Origin: Prolixibacteraceae bacterium
Lineage (GTDB): Bacteria > Bacteroidota > Bacteroidia > Bacteroidales > Prolixibacteraceae
DNA: 64,000 nt
Reading direction: 5' to 3'
NCBI GenBank assembly: GCA_025210775.1
Contig: JAOARB010000013.1
Location: 1-64,000, forward strand
Position 1 is the first letter of the stretch. Each line of letters opens with the position of its first letter. Position numbers and translations under genes: made by a program. The notes under the pieces are model-generated. The model was not told the origin of the DNA. It saw nothing but the letters and a program-made list of their open reading frames with translations, and ran no database searches. Positions 52,271 through 62,144 of this stretch are shown here, one piece after another.

Positions 52271-52666
52271 TTATATTTCATTAATGGTCTTTTCAATTAG
52301 CTTGGCCAGTTTGTCTGGATGGTAATCGGCATATTCAAAAGCCAGATCTGTGAGATTTACGATTTTATCTCCTTTGATGATAAGAAGTGTTTGTCCTTCG
52401 ATGTTGTATGCTTTTACCAGTTCTTTGGTATCTGTATCATCTATATTGATCGATTGAAAACTATACTCTTTGTTTTCTTTTTCTTGTAGGTTTTCAAGAT
52501 CTTTTGATGTTTCAGTTTCAATTGCGAAACAGGTTGAACATCTTTGGGTAAAATGAAAATATAATACTTCGATTGATTCTTCTCCTTGTGCTTTATTTGA
52601 GTTACAAGATGCAAGTGTTCCTAATACAATAAATATTGATAGTATGAAATGAGTTGCTCTATTCAT
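52271..52666 (-). CDS. Thioredoxin-fold lipoprotein, ArsF-like
   Basis: 131 residues with a lipoprotein signal (FILSIFIVLGTLASC, Cys21). The mature part looks like a thioredoxin fold with 'EVLYFHFTQRCSTCFAIE' (a CSTC redox motif), then 'FQSINIDDTDTKELVKAYNI' and 'TLLIIKGDKIVNL'. It matches the family annotated as 'nitrophenyl compound nitroreductase subunit ArsF', found near ArsR regulators and permeases for redox-active aromatics or arsenicals. Here only the regulator is adjacent, 50 bases upstream in the same direction. The biochemical role is unproven. Confidence 0.82.
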   Translation of the reverse strand: MNRATHFILSIFIVLGTLASCNSNKAQGEESIEVLYFHFTQRCSTCFAIETETSKDLENLQEKENKEYSFQSINIDDTDTKELVKAYNIEGQTLLIIKGDKIVNLTDLAFEYADYHPDKLAKLIEKTINEI

Positions 52667-52716
52667 TATGGTGTTGAATTAGATACTAGAATGAGTTGTT
52701 TGTTTTTTTGATTCTA

Positions 52717-53013
52717 TTATTCGAAGAAGTGAGCAAACAGTTGTTGTGCTTCTTCCCAGTTCTTTTTATTGATACAATATTTGATTCTAGGTGTTTGTAT
52801 TTCTCCTTGAATTAACCCTGCACTTTTAAGCTCTTTTAGATGTTGAGATAGGGTAGATTTGGCTATTGGAAGTTCTTCTGTTAAATCTCCACTGTAACAG
52901 CAACAATGGTTTTGAAGACGCTTTAAAATGTATATACGTATAGGGTGTCCTAATGCTTTTGCATAACGAGCTAATCTTTTTTGTTCTTCTGTTATGTTGT
53001 CCTTTTTAGTCAT
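52717..53013 (-). CDS. ArsR-family transcriptional repressor
   Basis: The start at ATG 53013 (MTKKDNITEEQ) gives 98 residues; the frame further up has no family sense. Winged-helix layout: 'RYAKALGHPIRIYILKRL', recognition helix 'IAKSTLSQHLKELKSAGL', and a wing. A triple cysteine in 'NHCCCYSGDL' just before the DNA-binding helix is where arsenic- or cadmium-sensing members hold their metal. It precedes the ArsF-like gene in an operon and has a palindromic operator at its own promoter. Confidence 0.92.
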   Translation of the reverse strand: MTKKDNITEEQKRLARYAKALGHPIRIYILKRLQNHCCCYSGDLTEELPIAKSTLSQHLKELKSAGLIQGEIQTPRIKYCINKKNWEEAQQLFAHFFE

Positions 53014-53029
53014 TTTCAATCTATGTTTA

Positions 53030-53043
53030 TACAAAATTGTGTA
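53030..53043 (-). promoter_or_regulatory. Candidate ArsR operator
   Basis: TACAAAATTGTGTA is a near-perfect palindrome 16 bases before the ArsR start codon, the usual place for autoregulation by this family. Confidence 0.4.
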
Positions 53044-53934
53044 AAAAAAGGAAAACAAAAAAGTAATTGGCGGTTGTTCTCTAATATTGTTGTTATCTGA
53101 ATTGATATTTTCAAATTTTGAGATCTCTATATATGCGTTTTTGGAGTATTTACAAGTCGAATAGATTAGAATATTTGTACTTTGTAGATCATAATTATAT
53201 AGTATGATTATTGTATTGATAATAAGAGTGTTTAATCTGCGAATGTTTATATTTATTTGCCTGTGTCATTGGTTCGCAATATTGTATTTAATGTTATATT
53301 ACTTCTTTCCGTTGGGATCTAGATATTGGGCGTATTAATGATGATGACGTTTTTAGAGTAATTAATTACTTGTTTTTTCAATATAACGGTGAAAATGAGA
53401 TTTATTTAAAGTATAACTTTAGGTAGAAGTGTTTTTCGTGACGTTTTTTGTTTCAATTAGAAGTCAATATGGAAGAGCTTGTGTCGAACGTGATTTTTAG
53501 CTCTTTGCAGGCGAAAAATGATTTTGACTCTTGTTTTGTGTAATGAGTTGATATATAGATAGATGTTTGATTGCGACTAAATGTTGTCAGTAGAGATTGG
53601 AGCTATTCGTATAGGTGTAATGGAAGATTTTTATCTAGATTGATGATAAAAGATTATTAAGTCTATGGTAGAGATGATAATTGGTTGTTTTATAGTATTT
53701 TATCTTTTGCTATGTAAAGTGTATGTTTAAGTGTGTGAAATCAAAGAAACATTGCGTTATATGGTTATTAATATTCCTCTGGAAGTATATTTTTTCTGAT
53801 AAAAAGAGAGAGGTAGAATGTTGTTTCTCGTAATTTGTGTTTTAATATTTTTCTCAACAGAAAATAGTCAATATCTGTTTCGTTTATTGAAAGTTTAGGT
53901 AGTAAGAAATATCAGAAGAAGAGTATATGGTGAA
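53044..53934. other. Long AT-rich gap without recognisable genes
   Basis: About 890 bases. Stop codons are frequent in all six frames; no open frame above 60 codons with sense, no copies of repeats seen elsewhere in the window and no strong hairpin. It could be decayed coding DNA or hold an RNA or regulatory site that I cannot see. Confidence 0.45.
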
Positions 53935-53972
53935 AAAATCCGATGAATTAAAAGATAGTTCATCGGATTTTA
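53935..53972 (-). terminator. Terminator of the BspA-like LRR gene
   Basis: AAAATCCGATGAA pairs with TTCATCGGATTTT with a loop of about 10 bases; on the minus strand TTTTTTC follows. It lies seven bases after the stop codon. Confidence 0.88.
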
Positions 53973-53978
53973 AGGTCT

Positions 53979-54965
53979 TTACTTTGTAGAAACCAAGTGT
54001 TGAAGTTTATTCCAATTGGTCTCAGATATATATCTTGTATTTCTTGGTATGATGAGAAGAGATAAACCACTTCCTTCAAAACTGTTTTCCCCAACTTTTG
54101 TTAGAGGTTCTTCGGTACGATTGAGTTCTGCTTTCTTAAGATGAACACAGTTTTCGAATGCTTTCTCCTCGATAACCAATAATGAAGGAGGGAAGTTGAT
54201 TTCAGAAAGTGCGTTACAGTCCTTAAAAACACTATTCCCAAGAGTTTTGAATTGGTCGTGAAGTACAACCTTTTTTAAATTTTTACACCCTTGAAATACT
54301 GGTCCCCAGAAATGTTTTAATCTATTGTTGGGCTGTATGAATTCTAATGAGGTACAGTTTTTAAATGCTGCACCAAGAACTATTTTAAGGTTTTCGTTAA
54401 AGGTAACTTCTTTTAGAGAGGTACAGTCTTGAAAAGCCCATTTACCAATTAATTGTAATTCTTTGTTAAGTACAATCTCTTTTAGTGTATTACATTCCAT
54501 AAACCCCCAAGATTCGATCGTATGTAATTTAGAGTTTAATTGTACCTCTTCTAATTGAGAACATCCCCAAAAGGCACCAGCGTCAATAATTTCGAGGTTT
54601 TCAGGGCAAACAACTTTTTGTAGTTGTGTACAGCCTTTGAAAGCTAAATCTCTGATGGCAGTGATGCTGTTTGGAAAAGAGATTGATTTTAAATCAGTTA
54701 ATTCTTTAAAACAATAGGCAGCAATCTCTTTTATACTATCTTCTTTAATAAGAACCTTATTACATTGTTGAATATGAGATGGTTTTAGTAGGGAGGTCTT
54801 TTCATCTCCGGATCCAATAACAATTACAGGATAGTTGTCTATTTGAGAAGGAATGATTCCATTAAATTCTTCATTATTTAATTGAATCAATCTAATCCCT
54901 TCAGATTTATTTGAAGGATTGATAAAAGAGTAGCTCCATTCACCCTTATTTATTATCTGTTCCAT
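53979..54965 (-). CDS. BspA-type leucine-rich-repeat (LRR_5) protein
   Basis: 328 residues made almost wholly of LRR_5 repeats of about 23 residues with the 'AFKGCTQLQKV' / 'AFWGCSQLEEV' / 'AFQDCTSLKEV' pattern from about residue 70 to 315. BspA-like proteins are usually secreted and bind host or matrix proteins, but this one shows no signal peptide, sorting tail or membrane segment and starts 'MEQIINKGEWSYSF', so it may stay in the cytoplasm. Function unknown. It is a single gene with its own -7 box and terminator. Confidence 0.87.
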   Translation of the reverse strand: MEQIINKGEWSYSFINPSNKSEGIRLIQLNNEEFNGIIPSQIDNYPVIVIGSGDEKTSLLKPSHIQQCNKVLIKEDSIKEIAAYCFKELTDLKSISFPNSITAIRDLAFKGCTQLQKVVCPENLEIIDAGAFWGCSQLEEVQLNSKLHTIESWGFMECNTLKEIVLNKELQLIGKWAFQDCTSLKEVTFNENLKIVLGAAFKNCTSLEFIQPNNRLKHFWGPVFQGCKNLKKVVLHDQFKTLGNSVFKDCNALSEINFPPSLLVIEEKAFENCVHLKKAELNRTEEPLTKVGENSFEGSGLSLLIIPRNTRYISETNWNKLQHLVSTK

Positions 54966-54990
54966 AGTTAGTATTTGAGTCGTCTATTTA

Positions 54991-54998
54991 CAAATATA
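54991..54998 (-). promoter_or_regulatory. -7 box of the BspA-like gene
   Basis: Minus strand TATATTTG fits TAnnTTTG, about 26 bases before the start codon. Confidence 0.5.
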
Positions 54999-55093
54999 AT
55001 ATTTTTAGGATATGAAGTTTCGTTTTTTTATGTTGATTGTTGTGGATAATTACAGAATGGTAGTGGAGTGGATCTTTGTGTGGTTATGAAAGT

Positions 55094-55147
55094 AAAAAAT
55101 CCATTCCTCTTTAATATTATTGCGAAGATCATATTAAAGAGGAATGG
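55094..55147 (-). terminator. Terminator of the YjiH gene
   Basis: CCATTCCTCTTTAATAT (55101-55117) pairs perfectly, 17 bp, with ATATTAAAGAGGAATGG (55131-55147); on the minus strand ATTTTTTAC follows. Confidence 0.85.
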
Positions 55148-55158
55148 ACGAAAGTTAT

Positions 55159-56529
55159 TTAAAAAATAAAATGAGCCAGAATAGCGATAATAGGAAGAGA
55201 CACCAATGTCCTTTGAATAAAGATAACAAACAGTTCCCACAGATTAATAGGTATTTTACTACCTAAAAGAAGCGCTCCCACTTCACTTAAGAATATAAGC
55301 TGTGTTACAGAGACTGCTGCAACGATAAACCTTGTCATTTCGCTTTCTATTGATGAGGCAAGAATCGAAGGAATAAACATATCGGCAAATCCTACAACCA
55401 TACATTTGGATGCTTCTGCTGCTTCTGGTATTTGAAGTAACTTCATGAGTGGAACAAACGGTTTGCCTAGCCATTCAAAGAGTGGTGTGTAAGTTGAAAC
55501 GACTAATCCTATGGTTCCGATAGCCATTACTATAGGAAGTATCCCTACGATCATGTCGATACTGTTTTTAATTCCTTCAAGAACAATCATCCATGGTTTT
55601 TCGATCTTGTTTGTTGTATTTATTGCATTGTAGAATCCATATTTTATTACGCTTTGCCCATGAGGAATTGCTTCAAAGTCTTCTGTTTTGTCGCTATTGT
55701 CAATCCATTTGTCTGCTTTTTTTGATAATGGTGGAATTCTAGGAACAATAATGGCTACCACAATTCCTGCCAAACAAACAACTAAATAGAATGGGATAAA
55801 CATGTGGTCTAGTTTAACTTGACTTAATACGACAAGACAAAAACTAATTGATACAGCTGAAAAGGTAGTACCAATAACAGCGGCCTCTCTTTGTGTATAT
55901 GATTTTTCTTCATATTGTTTGCTGGACATGATGATTCCAACACTACCATCTCCAAGCCATGATGCCAAACAGTCAATAGCAGATCTACCTGGTAAATTGA
56001 AAATAGGACGCATGATTTTGGTTAACCAGGTACCAAAAAGTTCCAGTAGACCGAAATGGGTTAGTAAAGGAAGTAAGAACCCCGCAAAAATAAATACAGA
56101 GAAAAGAGTTGGAAGTAGATCGTTGTATACAAACGTTCCTGTATCACCATTTAATATTTGCTCTGGTCCTCTTTGAAAGTAGATCATCAATGCAAATACA
56201 AATCCTAGAATACGTAATATCCCCCAGATAGGAGCTACAGAGAATAGTGCTTTAAAAAATGGATTACGAATAACGAATTTGGGCTTTAGTAACAATACCC
56301 ATAGATACCCTATAGAAGCAATCAGCATGATCGCAAGTATTATCTTATGAATAGAATCTCCGATAATGAATAATAATTCATCTTTTAGTATTGCTATTGG
56401 GATACTGAAACTCTCTTTGTATGGAATGGGAGTCATAAAGAAAAATAATCCTAAAAGGGAAGGAATCGCAAACCAAAGAATGTTTCTTAGTGTGAATATA
56501 TTATTGTTTGATGATGTCGATTTTTGCAT
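55159..56529 (-). CDS. YjiH-family transporter with nucleoside-recognition (Gate) domains
   Basis: 456 residues with about ten membrane helices. Two Gate-type domains are visible: 'LLPLLTHFGLLELFGTWLTKIMRPIFNLPGRSAIDCLASWLGDGSVGI' region (about 150-205) and 'GILPIVMAIGTIGLVVSTY' to 'MVVGFADMFIPSILA' (about 325-390), where 'FADMFIP' is typical of YjiH. Between the two lies a polar loop (about 265-300). The family is thought to transport nucleosides or related small molecules, but the substrate is not known. A single gene. Confidence 0.88.
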   Translation of the reverse strand: MQKSTSSNNNIFTLRNILWFAIPSLLGLFFFMTPIPYKESFSIPIAILKDELLFIIGDSIHKIILAIMLIASIGYLWVLLLKPKFVIRNPFFKALFSVAPIWGILRILGFVFALMIYFQRGPEQILNGDTGTFVYNDLLPTLFSVFIFAGFLLPLLTHFGLLELFGTWLTKIMRPIFNLPGRSAIDCLASWLGDGSVGIIMSSKQYEEKSYTQREAAVIGTTFSAVSISFCLVVLSQVKLDHMFIPFYLVVCLAGIVVAIIVPRIPPLSKKADKWIDNSDKTEDFEAIPHGQSVIKYGFYNAINTTNKIEKPWMIVLEGIKNSIDMIVGILPIVMAIGTIGLVVSTYTPLFEWLGKPFVPLMKLLQIPEAAEASKCMVVGFADMFIPSILASSIESEMTRFIVAAVSVTQLIFLSEVGALLLGSKIPINLWELFVIFIQRTLVSLPIIAILAHFIF

Positions 56530-56573
56530 TTGGTAACGGTGTAAAACTTGTATATTAGTATGTTATTGCATTG

Positions 56574-56581
56574 CAAATATA
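56574..56581 (-). promoter_or_regulatory. -7 box of the YjiH gene
   Basis: Minus strand TATATTTG fits TAnnTTTG, about 45 bases before the start codon. Confidence 0.5.
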
Positions 56582-56910
56582 TGCTTCTTTTTAAGTTTAA
56601 CAAACCTGTTTGCTCTTTGTTGTGATTATTCCACAATCGTTTATGTGGAGATTTGTAATTCTCCGATTGTAGGAAATGTATCGGTTAGGTTGGTGTTATA
56701 GAGTGAATAATAGGTGAATAAATATGCAGTGTGTGGATTGATATTTATTCATGTTTCGTGGTTTTTATTGTGTGAGTTAATAAATGTTAATTAGATCTAT
56801 TGTTTATGTTTCTTTTATTAAACAGAGGCTTTTTTCTATAATGAACGGTAGATGTGATTCTAAGATAGTAGTTGAATGAAGGGAAGATTGAATTGGTCTA
56901 TACTTTATAA
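56582..56910. other. Gap between YjiH promoter and M48 terminator
   Basis: About 330 bases of AT-rich DNA with frequent stops. No gene, repeat or RNA recognised. Confidence 0.5.
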
Positions 56911-56950
56911 ACAAGAAGAGGATGCCCTTCTATGGACACCCTCTTCTTGA
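56911..56950 (-). terminator. Terminator of the HD/M48 operon
   Basis: CAAGAAGAGGATG pairs with CACCCTCTTCTTG with one mismatch. On the minus strand TTTATAAAG follows, a weak T tract. It lies about 50 bases after the M48 stop. Confidence 0.5.
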
Positions 56951-57000
56951 TTACAATCAGCTTTTTTAAAAGATTACTATTCTATTGTTCTTAAATTTGA

Positions 57001-58233
57001 TTATTTGTTGAGATTTGTGATCCTTTGTAGTAAAGTGGGATGTGAATAGGTGCACTTAACTACCAGTGGATGTGGTGTTAGGTTGACTAAAGCGTTTTTA
57101 GAGATCTTTTTAAGGCCAGATATTAGAGGCTCTTTTAATTGATACTCTTTAGCAAAAGCATCTGCTTCATATTCGTTCTTTCTACTAAAGATAGATAGAG
57201 CAATGGACGTGATTTCAGAAAAAGGAGAAAAGACAAATGAGAAGAACAGTAGTCCCAATTCAAATGTGTGAGTGTCTGATCCCAATACTTTAGAAGAGAT
57301 AGGGTACTCAATGACTAATGAAAGAAGATAGAACATTAGTAATTGTTGTGCAAAGGAAAAAATCATGCTTTGAATGACATGTTTCTTTTTTGAATGTCCT
57401 ACTTCGTGTGCCAATACCGCTACAATTTCATCTTCTGTAAGCTGTTCTATTAAAGTGTCAAAAAGTACGATGCGTTTGGTTTTACCTAATCCTGTAAAGT
57501 AAGCATTCGCTTTTGAACTTCGTTTAGATCCATCCATTACATATATCTCTTTGATAGGGAAGTTGACTTCTTTTGCAAAATCCAAGATCTTATTCTTAAG
57601 ATCACCTTCTTTTAATGGTGTTTGTTTGTTAAATAAAGGCACTATAAGAGAGGAGTAGAAAAGAAGCATAAAAAGGGAGAATCCTGCAACAATGGCAAAT
57701 GCTGCAATAAAAAAGGTGGACCCTAAGCTAAGATATGCAAGAATAATTAAAGCCAATATTCCTCCTCCTAATATTCCTCCAAGAAGAATAGATTTGACTT
57801 GATCTAATAAAAATGTTTTAATAGTAGATCGATTGAAATTATATTTCTCTTCTATTACAAAAGTGTGATAGTAGCTTATAGGTAATTGAAGAATTAAAGA
57901 GCCAAGTCCTAGAATCCCAAAAAAAAGTAGTGGTTGTACTACGGGATGTGTGGTGTACGTTCCAACCCATAAGTCTAATTTGCCGAATATTCCCATTGCA
58001 AGAAATAGTAATGTGACAATAAGAGAGATGGTGCTAGAAAACAATGAAAAGGTTGCGTTTTCTTTACCATAATTTTGAGATTTCTGATATTCTTGAGATT
58101 CATATATGTCATTGAGACCTTCAGGAATGACTGCATCTCTATTTTTATTGTTTAGGACTGTAAGTATAGTATTAAATAAATATTGTCCAATGAGTATCAA
58201 AAATAGGATGATAAGTAATGTGTTTGTTTGCAT
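57001..58233 (-). CDS. M48 family zinc metallopeptidase (Ste24-like)
   Basis: 410 residues. Several membrane helices in the first 225 residues, then the catalytic 'VLAHEVGHSKKKHVIQ' (HExxH, about residue 270) and the third zinc ligand Glu in 'RKNEYEADAFAKEY' (about 350). The motif 'GLGKTKRIVLFDTLIEQLTEDE' upstream of HExxH and the N-terminal helices are as in CAAX prenyl protease Ste24/HtpX relatives, with the catalytic domain facing the cytoplasm or membrane. In bacteria such enzymes degrade damaged membrane proteins. It follows the HD gene by five bases. Confidence 0.93.
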   Translation of the reverse strand: MQTNTLLIILFLILIGQYLFNTILTVLNNKNRDAVIPEGLNDIYESQEYQKSQNYGKENATFSLFSSTISLIVTLLFLAMGIFGKLDLWVGTYTTHPVVQPLLFFGILGLGSLILQLPISYYHTFVIEEKYNFNRSTIKTFLLDQVKSILLGGILGGGILALIILAYLSLGSTFFIAAFAIVAGFSLFMLLFYSSLIVPLFNKQTPLKEGDLKNKILDFAKEVNFPIKEIYVMDGSKRSSKANAYFTGLGKTKRIVLFDTLIEQLTEDEIVAVLAHEVGHSKKKHVIQSMIFSFAQQLLMFYLLSLVIEYPISSKVLGSDTHTFELGLLFFSFVFSPFSEITSIALSIFSRKNEYEADAFAKEYQLKEPLISGLKKISKNALVNLTPHPLVVKCTYSHPTLLQRITNLNK

Positions 58234-58238
58234 CTGTA

Positions 58239-58889
58239 TTATTCTATATTAATATTCCATTCATTATTAAATCTTTCAAGAAACTCTTCCATATATCGAG
58301 TTCTTTCACGTGCCATTATTTTAGCAAAGGGCGTATTCATTAACTCTTCTAGAGTTAATAGTTTTTCATAGAAATGGTCAATCGAAGCTTCTCCTTTACC
58401 GTCATTAATGGAAGAATTTGAATCTTTCGGAGTGTATATTGGACGATGCTTTTTCCCTCCATAAGCAAAAGTTCTAGCTATTCCAATAGCTCCTATTGCA
58501 TCAAGCCTGTCGGCATCTTGTACAATTTGAAATTCAATTGATTTAGTCGTACTTGAAGTGCTGTTCTTTGATTTACTAAAAGAGATATTTTCTGTGATAT
58601 ATAACACCTGGTTTATGACATTCTCAGTGATGTGCTTTTGTCTAAGATAATCAATGACCCATTCGTGACTTCGTATATTTAGTTTTGGGTCGGTAACATC
58701 ATGTAGAATAGCTGCGAGAAAGATTATAAGCTCATCTCCCTCATGGGTGTTTAGGCGTATCTTTTCAGCCATTTGAACTACCCTATGAATGTGCCACCAG
58801 TCGTGACTACCTTCACTGTTTGAAAACAGATGTTTTATGTCTTTTGTAATTTGATCTCTTAGCTCCTGAGATAATATAAATCTATTCAT
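58239..58889 (-). CDS. HD-domain phosphohydrolase
   Basis: 216 residues of the YedJ/YpgQ-like HD family: metal ligands in 'GSHDWWHIHRVVQMAEKI' (first His), 'FLAAILHDVTDPKL' (HD pair, about residue 65) and 'VQDADRLDAIGAIGIARTFAYGG' (Asp, about residue 130). These enzymes remove phosphates from nucleotides or related small molecules. The exact substrate is not evident. It is the first gene of a two-gene operon with the M48 protease. Confidence 0.92.
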   Translation of the reverse strand: MNRFILSQELRDQITKDIKHLFSNSEGSHDWWHIHRVVQMAEKIRLNTHEGDELIIFLAAILHDVTDPKLNIRSHEWVIDYLRQKHITENVINQVLYITENISFSKSKNSTSSTTKSIEFQIVQDADRLDAIGAIGIARTFAYGGKKHRPIYTPKDSNSSINDGKGEASIDHFYEKLLTLEELMNTPFAKIMARERTRYMEEFLERFNNEWNINIE

Positions 58890-58912
58890 GAATCGTGAAC
58901 TTATTTGAATAA

Positions 58913-58920
58913 CAAACTTA
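58913..58920 (-). promoter_or_regulatory. -7 box of the HD/M48 operon
   Basis: Minus strand TAAGTTTG fits TAnnTTTG, about 24 bases before the HD start codon. Confidence 0.5.
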
Positions 58921-59034
58921 CGCTACTTCTATTATTAATAGAAAATAAAAGCAGTTTTTTTGTAAAAAAATAGATGTTCGCCATACAAGCGTCATTGGGG
59001 TTGAATATGATTTTTATCTGGTTACTTTTTTGGT

Positions 59035-59042
59035 TAACTTTG
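59035..59042 (+). promoter_or_regulatory. -7 box of the pfkB operon
   Basis: TAACTTTG fits TAnnTTTG, about 54 bases before the PfkB start codon. Confidence 0.5.
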
Positions 59043-59095
59043 CTCATTCGTTTTTTAAGGGCATTAGAGCTCTTTTTTGAAACAATAAAGATTTT

Positions 59096-59968
59096 ATGAA
59101 GGTATTGTGTATTGGGTTGGCTACTGTAGATATTCAGTATTTGGTGGCAGATCTTCCTAAAAGAAACAAAAAGGCGAAAACCAATGCTCCTTTAATTGCT
59201 ATTGGTGGCCCTGCAACGAATGCTGCTTTGGTGGCTTCTAGGTTAGGTTCAGAGGTAGAATTGTTATCTTGTTTTGGTGAGAATGGTTTTACGGAAATGT
59301 TCTGGAAAGAGATGAAAGATTATAACGTTCATGCTTATGATTTAATGAGAGGCAATCCGTTTGATCCTATTATTGCGTCTATATTTACTTATCAAGATAA
59401 TGGAGATCGTTCGATTATCTCTTCTCTTCCTTCTGCCAATAGTGAGATATTACCTTTGGATAATCTTACTCGTCAGGTTTATGATGCGATTTTACTGGAT
59501 GGTTTTTATATTAAATCAATCCTTCCTTTGGTAGAGCAGCTAGCAAAAAAAACAATACCTTTGGTCCTTGATGGTGGAAGCTGGAAAGAAGGTATGGAGA
59601 ATCTTTTACCTTTTATTAATATCGCCGTATGTTCTGAGGATTTTTTCCCTCCTGGTTGTAGTAATAGCCAACAGGTTTGCGATTATTTATTTGAATATGA
59701 TTCAATAGAACAGGTCGTGATTACCAGAGGCGAAAAGTCTGTGTTGTATTTCACTAAAGAACAAAGAGTGGAGATAGATGTTAAAAATACAGATGTGGTG
59801 GATACTTTAGGTGCAGGAGATTTTTTTCATGGTGCCTTTTTACACTATATAACACATTACCCCATCGTAAAGGCAATAGAGAAATCGTCTGATATTGCGA
59901 CCCTTAGTTGTGGTAGTTTTGGAACAAGAGAGTGGTTTAAAGAAATAGAAAAAATAGATACATTATAA
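59096..59968 (+). CDS. PfkB-family sugar kinase
   Basis: 290 residues of the ribokinase/PfkB fold: N-terminal 'VLCIGLATVDIQYLV', 'IGGPATNAALVASRLG' (PfkB signature 1 region) and C-terminal 'VVDTLGAGDFFHGAFLHY' (signature 2, with the catalytic Asp of GAGD). The sulfofructose kinase-like or ribokinase-like subgroup is possible; substrate is not clear. It starts a four-gene run with helicase, endonuclease IV and a lipoprotein, with gaps of 3, 4 and -4 bases. Confidence 0.9.
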   Translation: MKVLCIGLATVDIQYLVADLPKRNKKAKTNAPLIAIGGPATNAALVASRLGSEVELLSCFGENGFTEMFWKEMKDYNVHAYDLMRGNPFDPIIASIFTYQDNGDRSIISSLPSANSEILPLDNLTRQVYDAILLDGFYIKSILPLVEQLAKKTIPLVLDGGSWKEGMENLLPFINIAVCSEDFFPPGCSNSQQVCDYLFEYDSIEQVVITRGEKSVLYFTKEQRVEIDVKNTDVVDTLGAGDFFHGAFLHYITHYPIVKAIEKSSDIATLSCGSFGTREWFKEIEKIDTL

Positions 59969-59971
59969 CAT

Positions 59972-61294
59972 ATGAGATTCGAAGATCTTAATTTAAGTAA
60001 TCCAATACTTAATGCATTAAATGAGAGAGAGTTTACTACTCCTACACCTATTCAAGAGAGAGTGTTCTCTAAATTTATGTCTGGGGTTGATTTTCTTGGT
60101 ATTGCTCAAACAGGTACTGGTAAAACGCTGGCTTATTTATTACCTGCATTACGTTTATGGAAATTTACTAAGAGCCCACTGCCTCAAGTACTGATTTTAG
60201 TTCCTACTAGAGAGCTTGTTATTCAGGTTGTCGAGGAGATAGAAAAGTTGACTCCTTATATGAATGTTCATCCTGTTGGGGTGTATGGTGGTGCCAATAT
60301 CAATACCCAAGCTCAGACTATTATGCAAGGGTTAGATTTCTTGGTTGCTACTCCTGGTCGATTAATGGATCTTATTTTAAATGGTATACTAAACCCTCGT
60401 AATATTAGAAAGCTGATTATTGATGAGGTGGATGAAATGCTAGATCTAGGATTCCGCCCACAGTTAGTTCGATTAATGGATTTATTGCCAGAGCAACGTC
60501 AAAATGTGATGTTCTCTGCTACAATGACAGAAGAAGTAGAGCTTTTTATTGAAGAGTATTTCGGATCTGTAGATAGAGTAGAAGCCGCTCCTGTTGGTAC
60601 TCCACTTGCGAATATTAATCAATCTGCATATGAGGTTCCAAATTTCAATACGAAATTGAATCTTCTTCGTATGTTGTTGACTCAAGAGGAGATGAAGAAA
60701 GTGATGATCTTTGTTTCCAATAAGAAGATGGCTGATTATTTGCATGATGAGCTTTTTATGGATTATCCTGACACTCTTGGTGTGATACACTCTAACAAGG
60801 CTCAGAATAATCGTTTTAATACAGTGAAGGATTTTAAAGAAGATCGCCTTCAGTATTTAATTGCTACCGATGTGGTGGCCAGAGGTATTGATATTAGTGG
60901 GGTAACTCATGTGATTAATTTCGATATTCCTGAAGTTCCAGAGAACTATATGCACCGTATTGGACGTACTGGTCGTGCTGATGAAAATGGTCAATCTATT
61001 GCTTTTGTTGGAGATAGAGAGAAAGAGAGCATGGCACGTATTGAAGAGTGGATGTCTAAGACGGTAGATCGTGTGGCTAATCCTGAAGATCTTGAATATT
61101 CTGACGTCTTGGTGGATGCAGAGAAGCCAGTGATTAAGATGAAGAATATCTACGTGAAACAAGCGAAGCGTGAAGTGGGACCTGCTTTTCATGAGAAGAA
61201 ACTGAAGAACCAAAAGGTGAATATGAAAAAGACCAGGGCTCAGAAGATGAAAGAGAAATATAAGAAGCCTAAGACTAGAGGACAAAAAAGATAG
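59972..61294 (+). CDS. DEAD-box-family RNA helicase (DEVD variant)
   Basis: 440 residues with all core motifs: Q motif '[12 protein letters not shown]', I 'AQTGTGKT', Ia 'PTRELVIQ', II 'IIDEVDEML' (DEVD instead of DEAD), III 'FSATMT', V '[10 protein letters not shown]', VI 'HRIGRTGR'. A basic tail of about 65 residues, rich in Lys and Arg ([19 protein letters not shown]), should bind RNA. Likely role in ribosome assembly or mRNA decay, as for related RhlE-like proteins. The start is three bases after the kinase stop. Confidence 0.95.
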   Translation: MRFEDLNLSNPILNALNEREFTTPTPIQERVFSKFMSGVDFLGIAQTGTGKTLAYLLPALRLWKFTKSPLPQVLILVPTRELVIQVVEEIEKLTPYMNVHPVGVYGGANINTQAQTIMQGLDFLVATPGRLMDLILNGILNPRNIRKLIIDEVDEMLDLGFRPQLVRLMDLLPEQRQNVMFSATMTEEVELFIEEYFGSVDRVEAAPVGTPLANINQSAYEVPNFNTKLNLLRMLLTQEEMKKVMIFVSNKKMADYLHDELFMDYPDTLGVIHSNKAQNNRFNTVKDFKEDRLQYLIATDVVARGIDISGVTHVINFDIPEVPENYMHRIGRTGRADENGQSIAFVGDREKESMARIEEWMSKTVDRVANPEDLEYSDVLVDAEKPVIKMKNIYVKQAKREVGPAFHEKKLKNQKVNMKKTRAQKMKEKYKKPKTRGQKR

Positions 61295-61298
61295 TACA

Positions 61299-62144
61299 AT
61301 GAAAAAATATATAGGAGCACACGTGAGTGCTGCAGGAGGAGTGGAAAATGCTCCTTTGAATGCAGCCAAACTAGGAGCGACTGCTTTTGCTTTGTTTACA
61401 AAGAATCAACGTCAATGGAATGCGAAACCTTTAACAGAAAAGCAGATTGAGGCGTTTAAAATGAATTGTGAGAAGTCTGGATTTACGCCTTCTCAAATTC
61501 TTCCTCATGATAGCTACCTGATTAATCTAGGGCATCCTGAACAAGAGGCATTAGAGAAATCACGTAATGCTTTTATTGACGAATTGCAACGTTGTGAACA
61601 GCTTGGATTGGATCGTTTGAATTTCCATCCAGGGAGTCACTTGAAGAAGTTCTCTGAAGAGGAGTGTTTAGATCGAATAGCAGAATCTATTAACCTAGCT
61701 TTGGATAAAACAACTGGGGTGATGGCTGTGATTGAGAATACTGCTGGACAAGGATCTAATCTTGGATATAGATTTGAACACCTGTTTCATATTATCTCTA
61801 AGGTTGAAGATAAATCTCGTGTAGGAGTATGTATTGATACATGTCATGCCTTTACTTCGGGATATGATTTGTCTAATAAAGATTGTGCGAGGGAAACTTT
61901 CGATCTTTTTGAAGAGATTGTTGGCTTTGATTATCTAAAGGGTATGCATCTTAATGATTCGAAAAAAGAACTTGCTACAAGGGTAGATAGACACGATTCT
62001 TTGGGAAAGGGTTTTATTGGAATGGATCTTTTTGATTTTATCATGAAAGACGATCGTTTTAATCAGATCCCTTTAATTTTAGAGACACCTAATCCAGACA
62101 TCTGGAGTGATGAGATTGAACAGCTAAAAAGTTTGGTGAGATGA
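61299..62144 (+). CDS. nfo: Endonuclease IV
   Basis: 281 residues, the normal length for Nfo. The TIM-barrel AP endonuclease begins '[16 protein letters not shown]' and has zinc-ligand motifs 'LNFHPGSH', 'VIENTAGQG', '[14 protein letters not shown]' and '[22 protein letters not shown]', ending with 'LILETPNPD'. It cleaves DNA at abasic sites in base-excision repair. The gene starts four bases after the helicase and overlaps the next by four. Confidence 0.97.
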   Translation: MKKYIGAHVSAAGGVENAPLNAAKLGATAFALFTKNQRQWNAKPLTEKQIEAFKMNCEKSGFTPSQILPHDSYLINLGHPEQEALEKSRNAFIDELQRCEQLGLDRLNFHPGSHLKKFSEEECLDRIAESINLALDKTTGVMAVIENTAGQGSNLGYRFEHLFHIISKVEDKSRVGVCIDTCHAFTSGYDLSNKDCARETFDLFEEIVGFDYLKGMHLNDSKKELATRVDRHDSLGKGFIGMDLFDFIMKDDRFNQIPLILETPNPDIWSDEIEQLKSLVR

